Source of the DNA: VBDM01 sp035519135
GTDB lineage: Bacteria > Pseudomonadota > Gammaproteobacteria > Burkholderiales > SG8-39
Assembly: GCA_035519135.1 (NCBI GenBank)
Contig: DATIWX010000130.1
Span: 62,001-126,000 of the forward strand
Direction: 5' to 3'
Length of the DNA stretch: 64,000 nt
This document shows positions 47,237 to 55,221 of the stretch, in pieces (position 1 is the first letter of the stretch; the number at the start of each line of letters is the position of its first letter). The notes beneath the pieces were generated by a model. It worked only from the letters and a program-made list of their open reading frames with translations, was not told where the DNA came from and searched no databases. The position numbers and the translations under genes were made by a program.

Positions 47237-48367
47237 ATGCCGTCTGCGAATCGATCGAGGATATTTCTGGCCATCACGTTTGCCGTGACGACGCTGTTTG
47301 TCGGCTGTGCCACCTCCGTCCGCTACCGTTCGCTCCCTGACGCCCAGCCCACCAACGACCTTTTCAACCCCTACCAATCCATCACCCCCTGGGGAAATCT
47401 CCCCGAGGGCAGGAAGTGGGGAGCGCTGAACGGCGTGGCGATCGACAACGACGGGGAGTCGGTGTGGGTGGCGGACCGTTGCGGGGCGAATCCGGATGTG
47501 CCGCCGGGCGTTTCGCCGTTCACTTACGACAGCTGCGCGGGCTCGTCGTTGCCGGCGGTGCTGAAGTTCGATTCGTCGGGCAAGCTGCTGCGGAGTTTCG
47601 GCGCCGGGATGTTCATCTTTCCGCACAAGGCCTACGTGGACCGTGACGGCAACGTCTGGGTGGTGGACATGCGCGCGGCGAACGGACGCGAGCTGAACAA
47701 GAGCCCGGACGCGAAAGGGAAGGGCCACGCGGTGGTGAAGTTCAGCCCGGAGGGCAAGGTGCTGCTCACGCTCGGCAAGCCCGGGGTCGCAGGCAATCCG
47801 CCGGAGGCGCTGAACGAGCCCTGCAGCGTGGTGGTGGCGCCGAACGGGGACATCTTCGTCTCCGAGGGGCATTCGGGGCAGGGCGAGAAGGCGACCCCGG
47901 ATACGGTCGCGCGGATCTCCAGGTTCACGAAGGACGGAAGATTCCTCGGATCGTTCGGCAAGTGGGGTTCGGGGCCGGGTGAATTCAAGACGCCGCACGA
48001 CCTCGCGCTGGATCCGGAGGGGCGGCTCTTCGTCGCAGACCGCGGCAACATGCGCATCCAGATCCTCGAGCAGGACGGCAGCTTCGTCGCACAATGGACG
48101 CAGTTCGGCCGCCCGAGCGGCCTGGCATTGCGCGACGGCATGATCTACGTCGCCGATTCCGAATCCAACGGCGTCGCGCCGCACCCGGGATGGAAGCGCG
48201 GCATCCGCGTCGGCAGCCTGAGCGACGGCAAGGTGCTCTACCGCATTCCCGACCCGCTCGAAATGAAAGGCACGAGCGCTGCGGAAGGCGTCGCCGTGGA
48301 CGTGAAGGGCAACGTGTATGGAGGGGAAGTCGGCCCGAGGCAATTGGTGAAGCACAGCGTTAGGTAA
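47237..48367 (+). CDS. NHL-repeat beta-propeller lipoprotein
   Basis: A 376-residue exported protein. A signal peptide ends in lipobox FVGC with C24, so it is probably lipidated. The rest has NHL-type repeats (LNGVAIDNDGESVWVAD, FPHKAYVDRDGNVWVVD, PHDLALDPEGRLFVADRGNMRIQIL), like peptidyl-alpha-hydroxyglycine lyase and other six-bladed propellers. No catalytic role can be read. GAGGAGCAGTCCA precedes the ATG. The next small membrane gene starts 14 bp later and may be cotranscribed. Confidence 0.8.
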   Translation: MPSANRSRIFLAITFAVTTLFVGCATSVRYRSLPDAQPTNDLFNPYQSITPWGNLPEGRKWGALNGVAIDNDGESVWVADRCGANPDVPPGVSPFTYDSCAGSSLPAVLKFDSSGKLLRSFGAGMFIFPHKAYVDRDGNVWVVDMRAANGRELNKSPDAKGKGHAVVKFSPEGKVLLTLGKPGVAGNPPEALNEPCSVVVAPNGDIFVSEGHSGQGEKATPDTVARISRFTKDGRFLGSFGKWGSGPGEFKTPHDLALDPEGRLFVADRGNMRIQILEQDGSFVAQWTQFGRPSGLALRDGMIYVADSESNGVAPHPGWKRGIRVGSLSDGKVLYRIPDPLEMKGTSAAEGVAVDVKGNVYGGEVGPRQLVKHSVR

Positions 48368-48381
48368 TCGGAAGGGCTGAA

Positions 48382-48612
48382 TTGAAGATCTCGGCGCAAA
48401 TGAGCGTGATCCTCGCAGCGATCTTCGCGACGGTATGCTTCGGCGTCGCCATCAACGGCTTCAGCTCGCTCGGGGATATCGCGGACCCGGCGCAAAGAGC
48501 CGACGGGCTGGGCTTCGCGTGGTTCTGGACGTTTCTCGGGGCGGTCGGCGTGGCGTTCGGCATCCTGGGTGTCTGGATGGTGAAGACGCACAAGGAGAGC
48601 GATGATGCCTAG
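48382..48612 (+). CDS. small two-helix membrane protein
   Basis: A 76-residue protein with two hydrophobic helices (about 7-25 and 46-67) and a charged Lys/Asp tail. It starts at TTG 48382 with GGAAGGGCTGAA upstream; ATG 48400 is an alternative. No family is recognised. It follows the propeller lipoprotein by 14 bp. Confidence 0.55.
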   Translation: MKISAQMSVILAAIFATVCFGVAINGFSSLGDIADPAQRADGLGFAWFWTFLGAVGVAFGILGVWMVKTHKESDDA

Positions 48613-48640
48613 CGTTCGAAAACGCCTCGTTCGACAAGAC

Positions 48641-48754
48641 ATGGCCAAGCTGCGCCTCAAGATCTCCATGTCCCTCGACGGCTTCGTCGCCGGTTCCGAG
48701 CAAAGCGTAGTGAAAACCCCGAAGGTGACGCACCTGAAGTTCGCAAGGCGCTAG
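48641..48754 (+). pseudogene. internally deleted dihydrofolate-reductase-family (RibD_C) remnant
   Basis: A 37-codon frame. Residues 1-23 (MAKLRLKISMSLDGFVAG and SEQSV) match the start of dihydrofolate-reductase-like RibD C-domain proteins, and the last dozen (KVTHLKFARR) resemble their C-terminal end (VTHLxYR). About 150 residues between are missing while the frame is kept. The likely origin is an in-frame deletion of a formerly complete gene. It sits between the small membrane gene and the SDR gene. Confidence 0.6.
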
Positions 48755-48770
48755 CCCCGCGGTTCTCGCG

Positions 48771-49487
48771 TTACCAGGGAATCGGCTTGCGGTCCCGGAA
48801 AAATCCGCCGGTCGGACCGCCGTCGGGGAGGGTGGCCGCCCAGACGATCGTGCGGACGCCTTCTTCGGGCTCGAGGCGTGCCTGCGGTCCCCCCATATCG
48901 GTCTTCACCCAGCCGGGGCACACCGAATTGACGAGCACGCCCCGGTCGCGCAACTCCGCGGCGAAGATGCGCGTCAGCGCGTTGAGGGCGGTCTTCGAGA
49001 CTCGATAGGCCGGATAGCCGCCACCCATGTCGTTGAGCTGCCCGAGACCGGAGGAGACGTTGACGATGCGCCCATAGCCGCGGTCGCGCATGCCCGGGGC
49101 GAGAGCCTGGATGACACGGTAGGCTCCGAGCGTGTTCGTCTCGAAAGTCTCGCGAAGCAGGGTGGACGCGACATCGAGCGCGCTGCGGCTGAGAAGGCCC
49201 GCGGCGAGCGGGTTCTCGCCGCTCTCGATCATGACACCGGCGTTGTTAACGAGGGCATCGATCGTTCCGATCCGCCTCAGCCGCTCGCAGGACGCGTCGC
49301 TGGCGATGTCGAGCTCGAAAGGCAAGACGTCCAGCCGCTCGTTGAGGAAGGCGCGCGCGGCGGCTTCGGCCTTGCGGAGGTCGCGTGCAGCTAGAAAGAC
49401 GCGATAGTCCGAGCGCGCCAGCTGCCGGACTGTTTCCAGGCCCAGCCCGCGGTTTGCACCCGTAACAAGCGCGGTTCGTTTGCTCAT
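48771..49487 (-). CDS. short-chain dehydrogenase/reductase
   Basis: A 238-residue SDR. Cofactor motif TGANRGLG (9-16), NNAG, catalytic Ser in NVSSG, and YPAYRVSK. The final CPGWVKTDMGG is typical of carbonyl-reductase-like SDRs. Substrate unknown. It ends 16 bp from the pseudogene and lies 6 bp after efp on the same strand, so it may be read with efp. Confidence 0.88.
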   Translation of the reverse strand: MSKRTALVTGANRGLGLETVRQLARSDYRVFLAARDLRKAEAAARAFLNERLDVLPFELDIASDASCERLRRIGTIDALVNNAGVMIESGENPLAAGLLSRSALDVASTLLRETFETNTLGAYRVIQALAPGMRDRGYGRIVNVSSGLGQLNDMGGGYPAYRVSKTALNALTRIFAAELRDRGVLVNSVCPGWVKTDMGGPQARLEPEEGVRTIVWAATLPDGGPTGGFFRDRKPIPW

Positions 49488-49493
49488 CCAGCG

Positions 49494-50060
49494 CTATGCG
49501 CGCTCGATATATGCGCCGTCGTCGGTGTTGATCTTGATCTTCTCGCCGGTACTGACGAAGGGCGGGACCTGCACGACCAAGCCGGTCTCGGTCGTCGCGG
49601 GCTTGAACGACGTGGTAACGGTCGCGTTCTTGATTTCGGGATCCGTCTCGGTGACGGTGAGCACGACCGAGGGCGGGAGCTCGACGCCGATCGGCTTGTC
49701 GTTGTAGAACATCACGCGCACGTCGGTATTGGGCAGGAGGTAGCCGCTTTGCCCTTCGAGCATGTCCTCCGAGAGCGTCAGCTGCTCGTAGCTCTCCTTG
49801 TCCATGAACACGTAGCCGGTGCCGTCGTGGTAGAGGTATTGCATGTCGCGCGGCTCGACGAACGCCCGCTCGACCTTGTCCTCGGTGCGGATGCGCTGGT
49901 TGGTCTTGGTGCCGCTCTCGATGTCCTTCATCTCGACCTGCATAAAGGCGCCGCCGCGCCCGCCGACGTGCACGTGATAGCATTTGAGCACGCGCCAGAT
50001 CCGCTTTTCCCACTCCAGCAGATGTCCGACACGGATTTCGGTAGCGAGGACTTTGGCCAT
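49494..50060 (-). CDS. efp: elongation factor P, atypical Arg-loop form
   Basis: A 188-residue EF-P that relieves ribosome stalling at polyproline. The three-domain length is normal. The modification loop reads HVGGRGGAF, so R35 occupies the tip where E. coli has K34 (PGKGQAF). The rest (KDIESGTKTNQRIR, QYLYHDGTGYVFMD, PPFVSTGEKIKINTDDGAYIERA) resembles alphaproteobacterial EF-P rather than the Burkholderia type with SGRN and Arg32. No epmA, epmB or earP is visible. Start ATG 50060 is set by MAKVLATEIRVGHLLEW. The ATG overlaps that of the divergent glycosylase by 2 bp. Confidence 0.93.
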   Translation of the reverse strand: MAKVLATEIRVGHLLEWEKRIWRVLKCYHVHVGGRGGAFMQVEMKDIESGTKTNQRIRTEDKVERAFVEPRDMQYLYHDGTGYVFMDKESYEQLTLSEDMLEGQSGYLLPNTDVRVMFYNDKPIGVELPPSVVLTVTETDPEIKNATVTTSFKPATTETGLVVQVPPFVSTGEKIKINTDDGAYIERA

Positions 50061-50748
50061 GGTTGTTCGCAGCAAAAGCGCGGCATTTTATAACAAAAAG
50101 GCCCGCGCGAGGACCTTATCCGGCTTCGATCCCGCCTGCCGCGACTGCCCGAGGCTCGCCAGCCATCTGGAAGAGATCAGGCGCGAGCACCCCGACTACC
50201 ATGCCCGGCCCGTCGCGCCGTTTGGGCCCCGGCGCGCCGGGCTGCTCGTGGTCGGCCTCGCTCCCGGGCTGCACGGGGCGAACCGTACCGGCCGGCCCTT
50301 CACCGGGGACCACGCCGGCATTCTCCTGTACCGGACTCTCCACGCGCAGGGGTTCGCCAGCCACGAAGGCTCGGCCGATCCGCGGGACGGCCTCGAGCTC
50401 GTCGGCTGCCGCGTGACCAACGCCGTGAAGTGTCTTCCGCCGCAGAACAAGCCGCGACCGGACGAAGTGCGTCGCTGCAACCACTACCTCGCCGAGGAGA
50501 TCGCCATGGTGCGGCCCCGGGCGATCCTCGCCCTGGGCGCGATCGCGCACCGCGCCGTGCTCATGGCCTTCGGGCTCGCCCCGGGGCGGCTTCGCTTCGC
50601 GCACCACGCGGTGCACGAGCTCCCGGGAGTGCGCCTTTTCGATAGCTACCACTGCAGCCGCTATAATACGCAGACCAAGCGGCTCACCGCGCCGATGTTC
50701 GGGGCGGTGGTCCGCGACATCGCGACTTTCCTCAGCAGCGCCCGATGA
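50059..50748 (+). CDS. uracil-DNA glycosylase, type 5 (UdgB-like)
   Basis: A 229-residue glycosylase of the Fe-S UDG superfamily. Motif GLAPGLHGANRTGRPFTGDHAG and C-terminal SYHCSRYNTQT are typical of type 5, which removes uracil and some deaminated purines. Cysteines in PACRDCP and GCRVTNAVKC may hold the 4Fe-4S cluster. ATG 50059 overlaps the efp start head-to-head; GAGGACTTTGGCC precedes it. uvrC overlaps its end, pairing two repair genes. Confidence 0.85.
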   Translation: MVVRSKSAAFYNKKARARTLSGFDPACRDCPRLASHLEEIRREHPDYHARPVAPFGPRRAGLLVVGLAPGLHGANRTGRPFTGDHAGILLYRTLHAQGFASHEGSADPRDGLELVGCRVTNAVKCLPPQNKPRPDEVRRCNHYLAEEIAMVRPRAILALGAIAHRAVLMAFGLAPGRLRFAHHAVHELPGVRLFDSYHCSRYNTQTKRLTAPMFGAVVRDIATFLSSAR

Positions 50749-52604
50749 TCCTCCGACGCCCAGCGCTCCCTCCCCAAGGGCGCGCGGACGCATCGCCCGT
50801 TGAGCCGTTCGACGCCCAGACGTTCGTCGCGAATTTGCCCGCCCTTCCCGGCGTCTACCGCATGGTCGGTGCGCAGGGGGAGGTGCTCTACGTCGGCAAG
50901 GCGGGGGACCTGAAGAAGCGCGTGTCGTCGTATTTCCAGAAGACGCAGCACGGCCCGCGTACCGCGATGATGCTGTCACTGGTCGCCGGGGTCGAAACTA
51001 CGGTGACGCGATCCGAAGCCGAGGCGCTGATACTCGAGAACAATCTGATCAAGTCTCTCAGCCCGCGCTACAACATCCTGTTCCGCGACGACAAGTCCTA
51101 TCCCTATTTGATGGTGAGCGGAGAGGCGTTCCCGCGCCTGGGTTTTCACCGCGGCCCGATGGACAAGGCGCATCGCTACTTCGGACCGTTCCCCCACGCC
51201 GGCGCGGTGCGCGAGAGCATCCAGCTGCTGCAGCGGGTGTTCCGCCTGCGCACCTGCGAGAACTCGGTTTTCCAGAACCGGTCTCGCCCCTGCCTGCTCT
51301 ACCAGATCAAGCGTTGCACGGCGCCTTGCGTCGGCCAGATCTCCGCTTCGGCCTACGCCGATGACGTCAAGGGGGCGCAGCTCTACCTGGAGGGACGCAG
51401 CGACACGGCGCTCAAACGCCTCGAGGAGCGCATGCAGCGCGCCTCGGATGCGCGCCGCTACGAGGAGGCGGCCATCTACCGCGACCAGATCCAGTCGCTC
51501 GCCAAGGTCAGCCAGCGCCAGTATGCCGATACCGGCGACGACGTCGACGTCGACATCATCGCCGTCGTCATGGAGGAGGGCGTCGCCTGCGTCAACCTGA
51601 TGATGGTGCGCGGCGGCCTGCAACTCGGCGACCGCAGCCTTTTCCCGCAGAACGCCGAGGGGCGCGACGCCGGGGAAGTGCTGGCGGCCTTCATCGCGCA
51701 GCACTACCTCGAGCGCCCCGTTCCCCCTCTGATCGTCGCCGGCGGGGAACTCGAAACCGCGGAGCTCGAAGCGACGTTGACAGAGCACGCGAAGCGGACG
51801 GTCCGCATCGTCACGCGGCCGACGGCGGACCGGCGCGCGTGGCTGGACATGGCACGCGAGAACGCCCTCCAGGCGCTCAAGGCGAGGCTCGCCGAGCAGA
51901 GCACGCAAGGGAAGCGGCTCACCGCGTTGCGCGAGGCGCTGGGGTTGCCCGAAACCGCGCAGCGTATCGAGTGTTTCGACATCAGTCACACCATGGGCGA
52001 GGCGACGGTCGCGGCCTGCGTGGTGTACGATCGAATGGACATGCGCCGAAGCGAATACCGCCGCTACAACATCGAGGGATTGACGCCCGGAGACGACTAT
52101 GCGGCGCTCAATCAGGCTCTCGCGCGCCGCTACGGACGCGTCGCCGGGGGAGAGGGCGTCGCGCCCGACGCGATTCTCATCGACGGGGGCAAGGGGCAGG
52201 TGGGCGCGGCTCGGGAAGCCCTGGCCGAGGTCGGGCTCTCCGACATTGCGCTGGTCGGAGTCGCCAAGGGTCCCGAACGCAAACCGGGGCTGGAGGAGCT
52301 GTGGATCGGCGAGCGCGCCGTAAGGCTCGCGCCCGACCACGCCGGCCTGCACCTGATCCAGCTCATCCGCGACGAAGCGCACCGGTTTGCCGTTGCGGGG
52401 CACCGCGCGCGTCGTTCCAAGAGCCGCACCACGTCCTCCCTCGAGGGGATCGCGGGGGTAGGCGCGAAGCGCAGAAAGCAGCTGTTGACGAGATTCGGCG
52501 GCCTGAAAGGCGTCATGGGCGCGAGCGTGGAGGATCTCACGCAGGTCGAAGGTATCAGTCGCAAGCTCGCCGAGAAGATCTATCGGGAGCTCCATGCCGC
52601 TTAA
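50745..52604 (+). CDS. uvrC: excinuclease ABC subunit C
   Basis: A 619-residue nuclease that makes both incisions in excision repair. An N-terminal GIY-YIG domain (LPALPGVYRMVG to YVGKAGDLKKR), a central UVR domain (RRYEEAAIYRDQIQSL), the RNase H-like domain with FDISHTMGEATVAACVV, and a C-terminal HhH pair (GIAGVGAKRRKQLLTRFGG) are all present. ATG overlaps the glycosylase stop; pgsA overlaps its end by 11 bp. Confidence 0.97.
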   Translation: MILRRPALPPQGRADASPVEPFDAQTFVANLPALPGVYRMVGAQGEVLYVGKAGDLKKRVSSYFQKTQHGPRTAMMLSLVAGVETTVTRSEAEALILENNLIKSLSPRYNILFRDDKSYPYLMVSGEAFPRLGFHRGPMDKAHRYFGPFPHAGAVRESIQLLQRVFRLRTCENSVFQNRSRPCLLYQIKRCTAPCVGQISASAYADDVKGAQLYLEGRSDTALKRLEERMQRASDARRYEEAAIYRDQIQSLAKVSQRQYADTGDDVDVDIIAVVMEEGVACVNLMMVRGGLQLGDRSLFPQNAEGRDAGEVLAAFIAQHYLERPVPPLIVAGGELETAELEATLTEHAKRTVRIVTRPTADRRAWLDMARENALQALKARLAEQSTQGKRLTALREALGLPETAQRIECFDISHTMGEATVAACVVYDRMDMRRSEYRRYNIEGLTPGDDYAALNQALARRYGRVAGGEGVAPDAILIDGGKGQVGAAREALAEVGLSDIALVGVAKGPERKPGLEELWIGERAVRLAPDHAGLHLIQLIRDEAHRFAVAGHRARRSKSRTTSSLEGIAGVGAKRRKQLLTRFGGLKGVMGASVEDLTQVEGISRKLAEKIYRELHAA

Positions 52605-53196
52605 CGTACCCAACCTTCTTACCTGGCTGCGCATACTGACCATTCCGCTGGTGATCGGGGTTTTCTACGTTTCCGAGGCGTGGCTCACCAGCTGGCATCA
52701 GAACCTGATCGCGACGATCCTGTTCATCGCCGCCGCGATCACCGACTGGCTCGACGGCTACCTCGCGCGGCGCTTGAACCAGATGTCGGCGTTCGGCGCC
52801 TTCCTCGATCCGGTCGCGGACAAGCTGATGATCGCGGCGGCACTGATCGTGCTGGTCGAGCTGGGGCGCCTGAATGCCGTGATCGCCGTCGTGATCATCG
52901 GGCGCGAGATCGCAGTGTCTGCGATGCGCGAATGGATGGCGAAGATCGGCCAGTCGAAGAGCGTCGCGGTAAATCTGCTTGGCAAGGTCAAGACGATCTC
53001 GCAGATGATCGCCGTGCCCATGCTGCTGTACCACGACCGGATCGCCCTGTTCAACCCGCAGCGCGTCGGTACCTGGCTGATCTATCTTGCCGCGCTGCTG
53101 ACCCTGGCCTCGATGTTCTACTACCTGAAGCTCGCGCTGGCGCCGCGGCCTCCCGGGGACCGCCGCCGTATTGACCGCAGGGGTACCGGCCCTTAA
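52594..53196 (+). CDS. pgsA: CDP-diacylglycerol--glycerol-3-phosphate 3-phosphatidyltransferase
   Basis: A 200-residue inner-membrane enzyme for phosphatidylglycerol. The CDP-alcohol phosphotransferase motif is intact: D51, D54-G55, A58-R59, G68, D72 and D76. Several TM helices flank it. MPLNVPNLLTWLRI is the typical start. The uvrC-pgsA-tRNA order is common in Beta- and Gammaproteobacteria. Confidence 0.95.
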   Translation: MPLNVPNLLTWLRILTIPLVIGVFYVSEAWLTSWHQNLIATILFIAAAITDWLDGYLARRLNQMSAFGAFLDPVADKLMIAAALIVLVELGRLNAVIAVVIIGREIAVSAMREWMAKIGQSKSVAVNLLGKVKTISQMIAVPMLLYHDRIALFNPQRVGTWLIYLAALLTLASMFYYLKLALAPRPPGDRRRIDRRGTGP

Positions 53197-53199
53197 TAT
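53171..53199 (+). promoter_or_regulatory. sigma-70 promoter of tRNA-Gly/tRNA-Cys
   Basis: TTGACC (53171-53176), a 17-bp spacer and TAATAT (53194-53199), overlapping the pgsA end. The predicted start is about 6 bp before the tRNA. Confidence 0.6.
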
Positions 53200-53211
53200 T
53201 CACTTAATTCC

Positions 53212-53287
53212 GCGGGAGTAGCTCAGTTGGTAGAGCGTAACCTTGCCAAGGTTAAGGTCGCGAGTTCGAGACTCGTCTCCCGCTCCA
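53212..53287 (+). tRNA. tRNA-Gly (GCC)
   Basis: A 76-nt cloverleaf. Acceptor GCGGGAG pairs with CTCCCGC; anticodon loop CTTGCCAAG has GCC; T-loop AGTTCGAGACT; CCA is encoded at 53285-53287. The strong upstream promoter lies within the pgsA end. Confidence 0.95.
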
Positions 53288-53343
53288 GAATCTCAAGGAA
53301 CAGCCTCGTCGGTGCCGCTACTGTTCCCGGCTTCGAGGCGCGC

Positions 53344-53417
53344 GGCGGGGTGGCAGAGTGGTCATGCAGCGGCCTGCAAAGCCGTGGACGCCGGTTCGAT
53401 TCCGACCCCCGCCTCCA
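53344..53417 (+). tRNA. tRNA-Cys (GCA)
   Basis: A 74-nt cloverleaf. Acceptor GGCGGGG pairs with CCCCGCC; anticodon loop CTGCAAA carries GCA; T-loop GGTTCGATTCC; encoded CCA at 53415-53417. It is 56 bp after tRNA-Gly and probably co-transcribed. Confidence 0.95.
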
Positions 53418-53509
53418 ATCTTCGGTTTGCATTTGCGCCGCGCACAGGGAACGCTAAAGCTTTTTCGATTCTCGTCGATATACGCTGTGTTGAGCGGCGA
53501 GGCGATACG

Positions 53510-54373
53510 GTGAGCAGCGACGGCAATGGCATCGATTCGGCTGCGGAACGGATCGCACGCGAGACCGGCATTCCGCCGTGCCCGGCTATCGTGACGCGCC
53601 TGCTGCGCGAAACGCGCGAGGACGATCCCGATTTCCAGCGCATCGGAAAACTGATCGCCGCCGACGTCGGCCTGGCGGCGACGGTGGTCAACCTCGCCAA
53701 TTCGCCGTTCTACGGGCTGCGGACCAAGGCAGGCTCGGTGCATCACGCCATTACCATGCTGGGCGTTTCCACGATCGCGCAGGTGGTCGTGCGCCTGGTG
53801 CTGCGGCAGGCTTTTCCGACGGCAAGCGGCTCGGTGGCCGAGCGCTACTGGAAAACCTCGACGGCGACCGCCGTGATCGGCGCCCACATCGCGCGCGAGA
53901 CGCGGCAGGCCGACGGCGAGATGTCCCACACCTATATCCTGTTCCGGGACTGCGGCATACTGATCCTGATGCAGAGATCGAACGACTACGCGGCGCTTCT
54001 GCGAAACGTTCCGCTGCTCGCGGACGGGTCGATACAGGCATCCGAGATCGAGCTTTTCGGGGCGACGCACGCGCAAATCGGCGCGCAGCTTGCGCGCGGC
54101 TGGCAGCTGTCCGAGGCGCTCAGCGACGCCATCGGCCGACATCACGAGGTCGTGACCTCGGCCGAGGTCCGCGCGCGGACCAGCCGGGAAGCGCTGGTGC
54201 TGACGGCGACCGGGCTGGCCGCCGACAGGCTGTACGCAGACTGGAACCGTCAAGAGTGCCGGGAATGGAGCGTGGCCCAGGAATGGGCTCTTCCGCTGCT
54301 CGGGCTGTCGCCGGATGCGCTCAGTGCTCTCGCCGAACGCGTCGGGGCGGCGCTGAAAAGCGGCGGGCATTGA
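53510..54373 (+). CDS. HDOD-domain signalling protein
   Basis: A 287-residue protein built around an HDOD domain (about 10-215): PCPAIVTRLLRET, DVGLAATVVNLANSPFYG, HHAITMLGVSTIAQVV, and IGRHHEVVTS. HDOD proteins are non-enzymatic relatives of HD domains found in motility, stress and c-di-GMP circuits. GTG 53510 follows GAGGCGAT; earlier frame sequence runs through tRNA-Cys and is rejected. The degenerate EAL gene starts 4 bp after it; HDOD and EAL are often fused in one protein, so the two products may act together. Confidence 0.82.
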   Translation: MSSDGNGIDSAAERIARETGIPPCPAIVTRLLRETREDDPDFQRIGKLIAADVGLAATVVNLANSPFYGLRTKAGSVHHAITMLGVSTIAQVVVRLVLRQAFPTASGSVAERYWKTSTATAVIGAHIARETRQADGEMSHTYILFRDCGILILMQRSNDYAALLRNVPLLADGSIQASEIELFGATHAQIGAQLARGWQLSEALSDAIGRHHEVVTSAEVRARTSREALVLTATGLAADRLYADWNRQECREWSVAQEWALPLLGLSPDALSALAERVGAALKSGGH

Positions 54374-54377
54374 TCCG

Positions 54378-55190
54378 ATGGCCGAGGCGAGCTTTCTGGC
54401 GGGGGTCCAGGCCGGCGGGGTGTCCGCCGCCGATCCCGGAGTGAAGGAACTGTCCGAACGCCTGGTTAAAGCCCTCACGCAGGAAGAGTTCATCCTGTTC
54501 GGCCAGGCGATCATGCCGATCTCGCCCAAGGGGGACGAGGCCCCATTCCAGGAGATTCTTATCCGTTTCAAGGAAGAGGAAGAGCGCCTGCTCCCCCCGG
54601 GAGCATTCCTGCCGGTCCTCGAGCAATGCCGACTCATGCGTCACGTCGATCGCTGGGTCGTGAGCCGAGTGGCGCGATGGACTCCGTATGCGCGCATGAC
54701 TGCGCCCGGGCAGCGCACGCCGCGCAGCAGCCTCAACCTGTCTCCCGACACGCTGCAGGACGCGGGGTTTCCGCCGCATGTGCAAAGGGTGGTGAAGGGC
54801 GCAGAGCTCCCCGAAGGCACCCTGTCCTTCGAGCTCGGGCTGGACACGGCGGTGGCGGGCCCTGCCTCGCTCGGGAGCCTTACGGGCGCGCTCAGGGAGG
54901 CGGGCTGCCACCTGGTCCTGGCCGGCTTCGACGGCAGCGCCAGGGCGCTGGCCGTGCTCGGCAAACTCTTGCCGAAGTGGGTAAAGATCAGCCCGGGCGT
55001 GGTGAGAGCGACCCTGCGCAAGCCCGAGGACAAGGCGACCCTCGACGCCATCGTGCGTAGCTGCCGCCAGCTCGGCGTGGGGACCATCGCCGAATACGTG
55101 GAGGACGACGAGACGCTCGCTCTGCTTCGCGACGCCGGCGTGGACTACGCCCAGGGCTACGGCATCCGGCTTCCCGAGCGGCTCGCCTGA
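54378..55190 (+). CDS. degenerate EAL-domain protein
   Basis: A 270-residue protein with an EAL phosphodiesterase fold (25-270). Conserved positions kept: E59 (EILIRF), N120 (SLNLSP), E152, K203, E239 (IAEYVE) and Q259 (QGYG). Lost: the DDFG aspartates, which read A182-G183-F-D, and the Asp after K203, which is S205. Loss of these metal-binding residues should abolish c-di-GMP hydrolysis; the fold may still bind nucleotide or protein. It is 4 bp after the HDOD gene. No N-terminal sensor is seen. Confidence 0.78.
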   Translation: MAEASFLAGVQAGGVSAADPGVKELSERLVKALTQEEFILFGQAIMPISPKGDEAPFQEILIRFKEEEERLLPPGAFLPVLEQCRLMRHVDRWVVSRVARWTPYARMTAPGQRTPRSSLNLSPDTLQDAGFPPHVQRVVKGAELPEGTLSFELGLDTAVAGPASLGSLTGALREAGCHLVLAGFDGSARALAVLGKLLPKWVKISPGVVRATLRKPEDKATLDAIVRSCRQLGVGTIAEYVEDDETLALLRDAGVDYAQGYGIRLPERLA

Positions 55191-55221
55191 GTCAAGGCTC
55201 GGGCGCTCTCCCTGCCCGCCT

